Shown one piece after another: positions 61,285 to 64,000 of a stretch of 64,000 nt of DNA (positions are counted from its first letter, which is position 1; each line of letters starts with the position of its first letter). This stretch comes from Druceiella hillmani. Its lineage: Eukaryota; Arthropoda; Insecta; Lepidoptera; Hepialidae. The position numbers were made by a program, and so were the translations under genes. A model generated the notes under the pieces. It was not told where the DNA came from and did not search any database. It saw only the letters and a program-made list of their open reading frames with translations. The stretch spans positions 22,749,501 to 22,813,500 of the forward strand of contig JAYKKI010000005.1 of the NCBI GenBank assembly GCA_039881145.1, given 5' to 3'.

Positions 61285-61858
61285 AGGGTTCCGTAGCCAA
61301 ATGGCAAAAAAGGAACTATTACAATTTCGCTCTATCTGTCTGTCCATCTGTTTGACTGTATGTCACAAACATTTTACTTAGAAACTTGGTACTATATAGA
61401 TAAAATTTGGGTAGTGTCTCCTATGACCCGCTATACAATGAAATAGTGCAATTATGAAAAAATAACATTAGGGGTAGCACTCGATCCATATAACTGAGGG
61501 ACGAAAAAAAATCCAGAGCACATAGACATTTGGGATAGATCTTAAAAAGTGATATGGAGGTTCCGAAATATTTTTTTTATTTAAGTAAACAGTGTGAGAT
61601 ATGCGCTTCTAAAGTATTAAAATGTGTCTTTCTTCCCATCTATTATTTTTCAACTAACGTATGTAAAATCCTGAAAAAAATTAAGTTGGTAGAACTTAAA
61701 ATGAACGTTTAACGAAAATTAGTTTGAATAAGATATGATGTTACTTTTTGAGATGTGGGATATCTTCTGTACCGAACGCAGGAATATCTTTGTCTTCCGC
61801 AGTTTCTTTGAGAAACACAATCTTATAAGTTTAATATTCTTTGGTGTTACAGAACCCT
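61285..61858 (-). mobile_element. GGGTTCCGTA-family element (R2 type), full length
   Basis: AGGGTTCCGTA (61285-61295) and TACAGAACCCT (61848-61858) are inverted ends matching 10 of 11. Just beyond lies CGTGCGCGAGTCCGACTCGC, a tail found next to this end in Lepidoptera. About 574 bp, non-coding, MITE-like. Confidence 0.85.
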
Positions 61859-61899
61859 TCGTGCGCGAGTCCGACTCGCCCTTGACTGGTTTTTTAATG

Positions 61900-62265
61900 T
61901 GTTCTACTGTAAATTAAGAGCTCCGTGATGTATTGAGTTTGATAAGAAAAAGTATACGTCTGAAAAGATTTAGATTAACTAATCAGCTAAAATAGCAGTC
62001 AAACATTAATACTGTAAATATAACAATTTAATTTCAATTTAACGTCTAATAAACTATAATATTTTCTCTTTTATTTTTATAGAAACTCATTTTGCTTTAT
62101 TTTATTAGGTAAACAAATTGTAAATAAAAGTGTGAAGCGTAAAAACGGGATGAAATTATTTTTCTTAGATAAATTAACAGGGAAAATACCTATAATTTGG
62201 AGAATAAACTATAAAAATAATTTTATTAATTATTCGTTACAAATAAGTATAAAAACATACAAATA
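61900..62265. other. No gene seen
   Basis: AT-rich sequence. Confidence 0.5.
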
Positions 62266-62268
62266 ATA

Positions 62269-62370
62269 AAAAAAACAATAATTTCTTTTTTACTAAAAAA
62301 CAATTTATTTTCTACTAAAAAACAATAATTCTTTTCTACTTAAAAATTAACAACAATTTCTTTTCTACTA
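62269..62370. repeat. Degenerate ~25-bp minisatellite, four copies
   Basis: AAAAAACAATAATTTCTTTT-CTACTA recurs four times with small length changes. Confidence 0.85.
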
Positions 62371-62374
62371 ATTA

Positions 62375-63100
62375 TTTTGACCCTTTCGGGCACATTTAAT
62401 TCTATGAATTTAATAATACTATTTTCTTATTCATTTTCCCTTGCAAGCTCAACAAAACGTATATTAAAACAACTTTACATTATGAACTGTTGTAATGAAC
62501 TGATTTGTTTGCCTTCAATTCATTATACATGGGTATACTTTTGCGAACAAATTAAACAATAAACTAACATACCTACATATAACAAGTAGTATATATAACT
62601 TCGTAAAAGGTCCGACAACAAATTACTGTATACGGCTACAAACACCTATATCGAATAACAGGAAATCTTAAATTGTTCTTTTCCATTTCGGACGAAAATC
62701 TTAATGGTCCCATGGCTCTAAGCGGCTTAGCGAGCATTTTCTTTTAAAGAACATATTCGCGCATATACATATATGCGTACATATATGTATCTACATCTTT
62801 ATATATAGCTAAGCATTTGCACGAATACCTACCACTCTATGCCGAACAAATAAAAATCTGGCCGTAGGCTGTTCGATGAATTTTCCGACGTGCAATTTTA
62901 AATCTAATTGACAACAAAATATCGGGGCCCACATAGTGAGTCGACAATCGATTTAATCGATGTCGATGATAAAACTAGCCACATTTTAATTTTAAATGGC
63001 CGTACCCAACACATCCGAACCTTGTTGTTGAGACTACGTTTTGTCTGTTCCCTTAATCGGAAGCTTCTAGATCTTGTACGAAATAAGTTATAAACTTAAA
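62375..63100. other. No gene seen
   Basis: CGCATATACATATATGCG palindrome at about 62759-62776. Two 61-codon plus frames without motifs. Confidence 0.5.
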
Positions 63101-63102
63101 TT

Positions 63103-63150
63103 ATATAAATAATAACATTTGGCTACATATAAATAATAACCTTTGGTTAC
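63103..63150. repeat. 24-bp tandem duplication
   Basis: ATATAAATAATAACMTTTGG occurs at 63103 and 63127. Confidence 0.9.
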
Positions 63151-63384
63151 GGTACTAATGTTCGGCTAGGGTTAAAAATAAAAAAAATATATTAACAATT
63201 ACGCACAATTTTTATTTCATATGAGGAGGGGTTTGGGAAAGCGACTTTTTTTCCTTTCTAGGCGTAAGGGCTATCTGAGGGTTATTGTTAAAAAGATCTT
63301 TGAGTTATGTATTTTTTTGTATTATTAAATAATGACTAAAACAAAAATATAAAATGATGATTAAAACGAAATTAGATCATTTTG

Positions 63385-63924
63385 ATGGTTCCGTATCTGA
63401 AATTGAAAAACGCAACCCTTATAAGATCACTCACGTGTCGGTCAGTCGGTCTGTCACACTCGATTTTCTCAAAAATTATGCTACATAGAAACTTCAAATA
63501 TGGCATAGTAATATATCTTATTAACCCATATGTTTTGCACTAGCTAATTTTTTAAAAATATTCACATGAGAATTAAAGAGAGGTAAAATAAAAAAAATGT
63601 ATCATAATTTCATAAATCATAATTTTAAATTGCAAATTTAAAAAGGTATTATAAAAATAGGTTGAAATAGAGCATCACCCCCTTCACTACTGAAAGAAAA
63701 ATTATGAAAAACAGGGTTTGTAAAATCTGTTTAAAAATTATAGGAAAACTATAGCTATTAACCTAGATCTTATAATTTTTTAAATAGGCACTATGTTTTT
63801 AGACTTGTGAAAGATTTAGTAAGCAATATACTTACGTTTTGACACATTTATATCTGTAAATAGTTTAATGGAAACCCAATGTACATTTGAATGTTTATAA
63901 ATGCCTAATTGTGTACGGGACCCT
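63385..63924 (-). mobile_element. GGGTTCCGTA-family element (R2 type), near full length
   Basis: Ends ATGGTTCCGTA (63385-63395) and TACGGGACCCT (63914-63924) are inverted, 9 of 11. CAACCCTTATAAGATCACTC and GTCAGTCGGTCTGTCAC follow the left end. A tail with ACGAGTTCTACTC follows the right end to about 63957. Non-coding. Confidence 0.8.
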
Positions 63925-64000
63925 CGTAGTACGAGTTCTACTCATATTTGACAGGTTTATTGTTATCAAGGACAACTTGATAGCCCTAATACCTAGGCAG

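Overview
This looks like AT-rich nuclear DNA from an insect, most likely a moth or butterfly (Lepidoptera). Three repeat hallmarks, known to me from lepidopteran genomes and not checked here, support that: a tRNA-derived SINE with a CCAGCAGTGG...GATGATGA tail (47118-47372), elements opening with CCGACTTCAAAAA (44.2 and 45.6 kb), and several copies of an element bounded by GGGTTCCGTA/TACGGAACCC with a GCGCGAGTCCGACTCGC tail (for example 61.3-61.9 kb). I see no bacterial gene structure, no complete protein-coding gene, no rRNA and no convincing functional tRNA.

The window reads as intergenic or intronic DNA filled with decayed mobile elements and simple repeats. From 1 to 12 kb there is a possible partial exon at the left edge, five (TA)n or (CA)n tracts, a GC-richer coding-like island at 3.3-3.7 kb, a strong hairpin at 6.05 kb and an old foldback MITE at 7.1 kb. 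From 12 to 30 kb it is mostly featureless, apart from small duplications, hairpins, a 326-bp tandem duplication (23.1-23.8 kb) and a GC-rich candidate promoter with first exon (27.9-28.2 kb). From 30 to 34.3 kb there is a dead pogo/Tigger-like transposon, then a GGGTTCCGTA element, then a 127-bp higher-order minisatellite. From 36 to 40 kb there are coding-like minus-strand pieces: a BESS-like tail and a spliced-looking exon pair. A jockey-type reverse transcriptase fragment follows.

From 43 to 46 kb a second pogo-like element with intact-looking 17-bp inverted repeats sits between two inverted copies of another repeat. From 47 to 55 kb there are the SINE, a truncated MITE with a 54-bp perfect palindrome, a protein-like relic, a nested inverted repeat and a full-length foldback MITE. 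From 57 to 64 kb copies of the GGGTTCCGTA family dominate, with TA microsatellites inside or next to them.

Nothing here forms a working pathway. The pieces are related as repeat families: one family of foldback MITEs (4 copies), one of GGGTTCCGTA-ended elements (at least 7 copies or fragments) and two pogo-like transposons with different degrees of decay. Most open frames in the window are chance products of AT-rich DNA. Long Ile-Tyr frames come from the (TA)n tracts.
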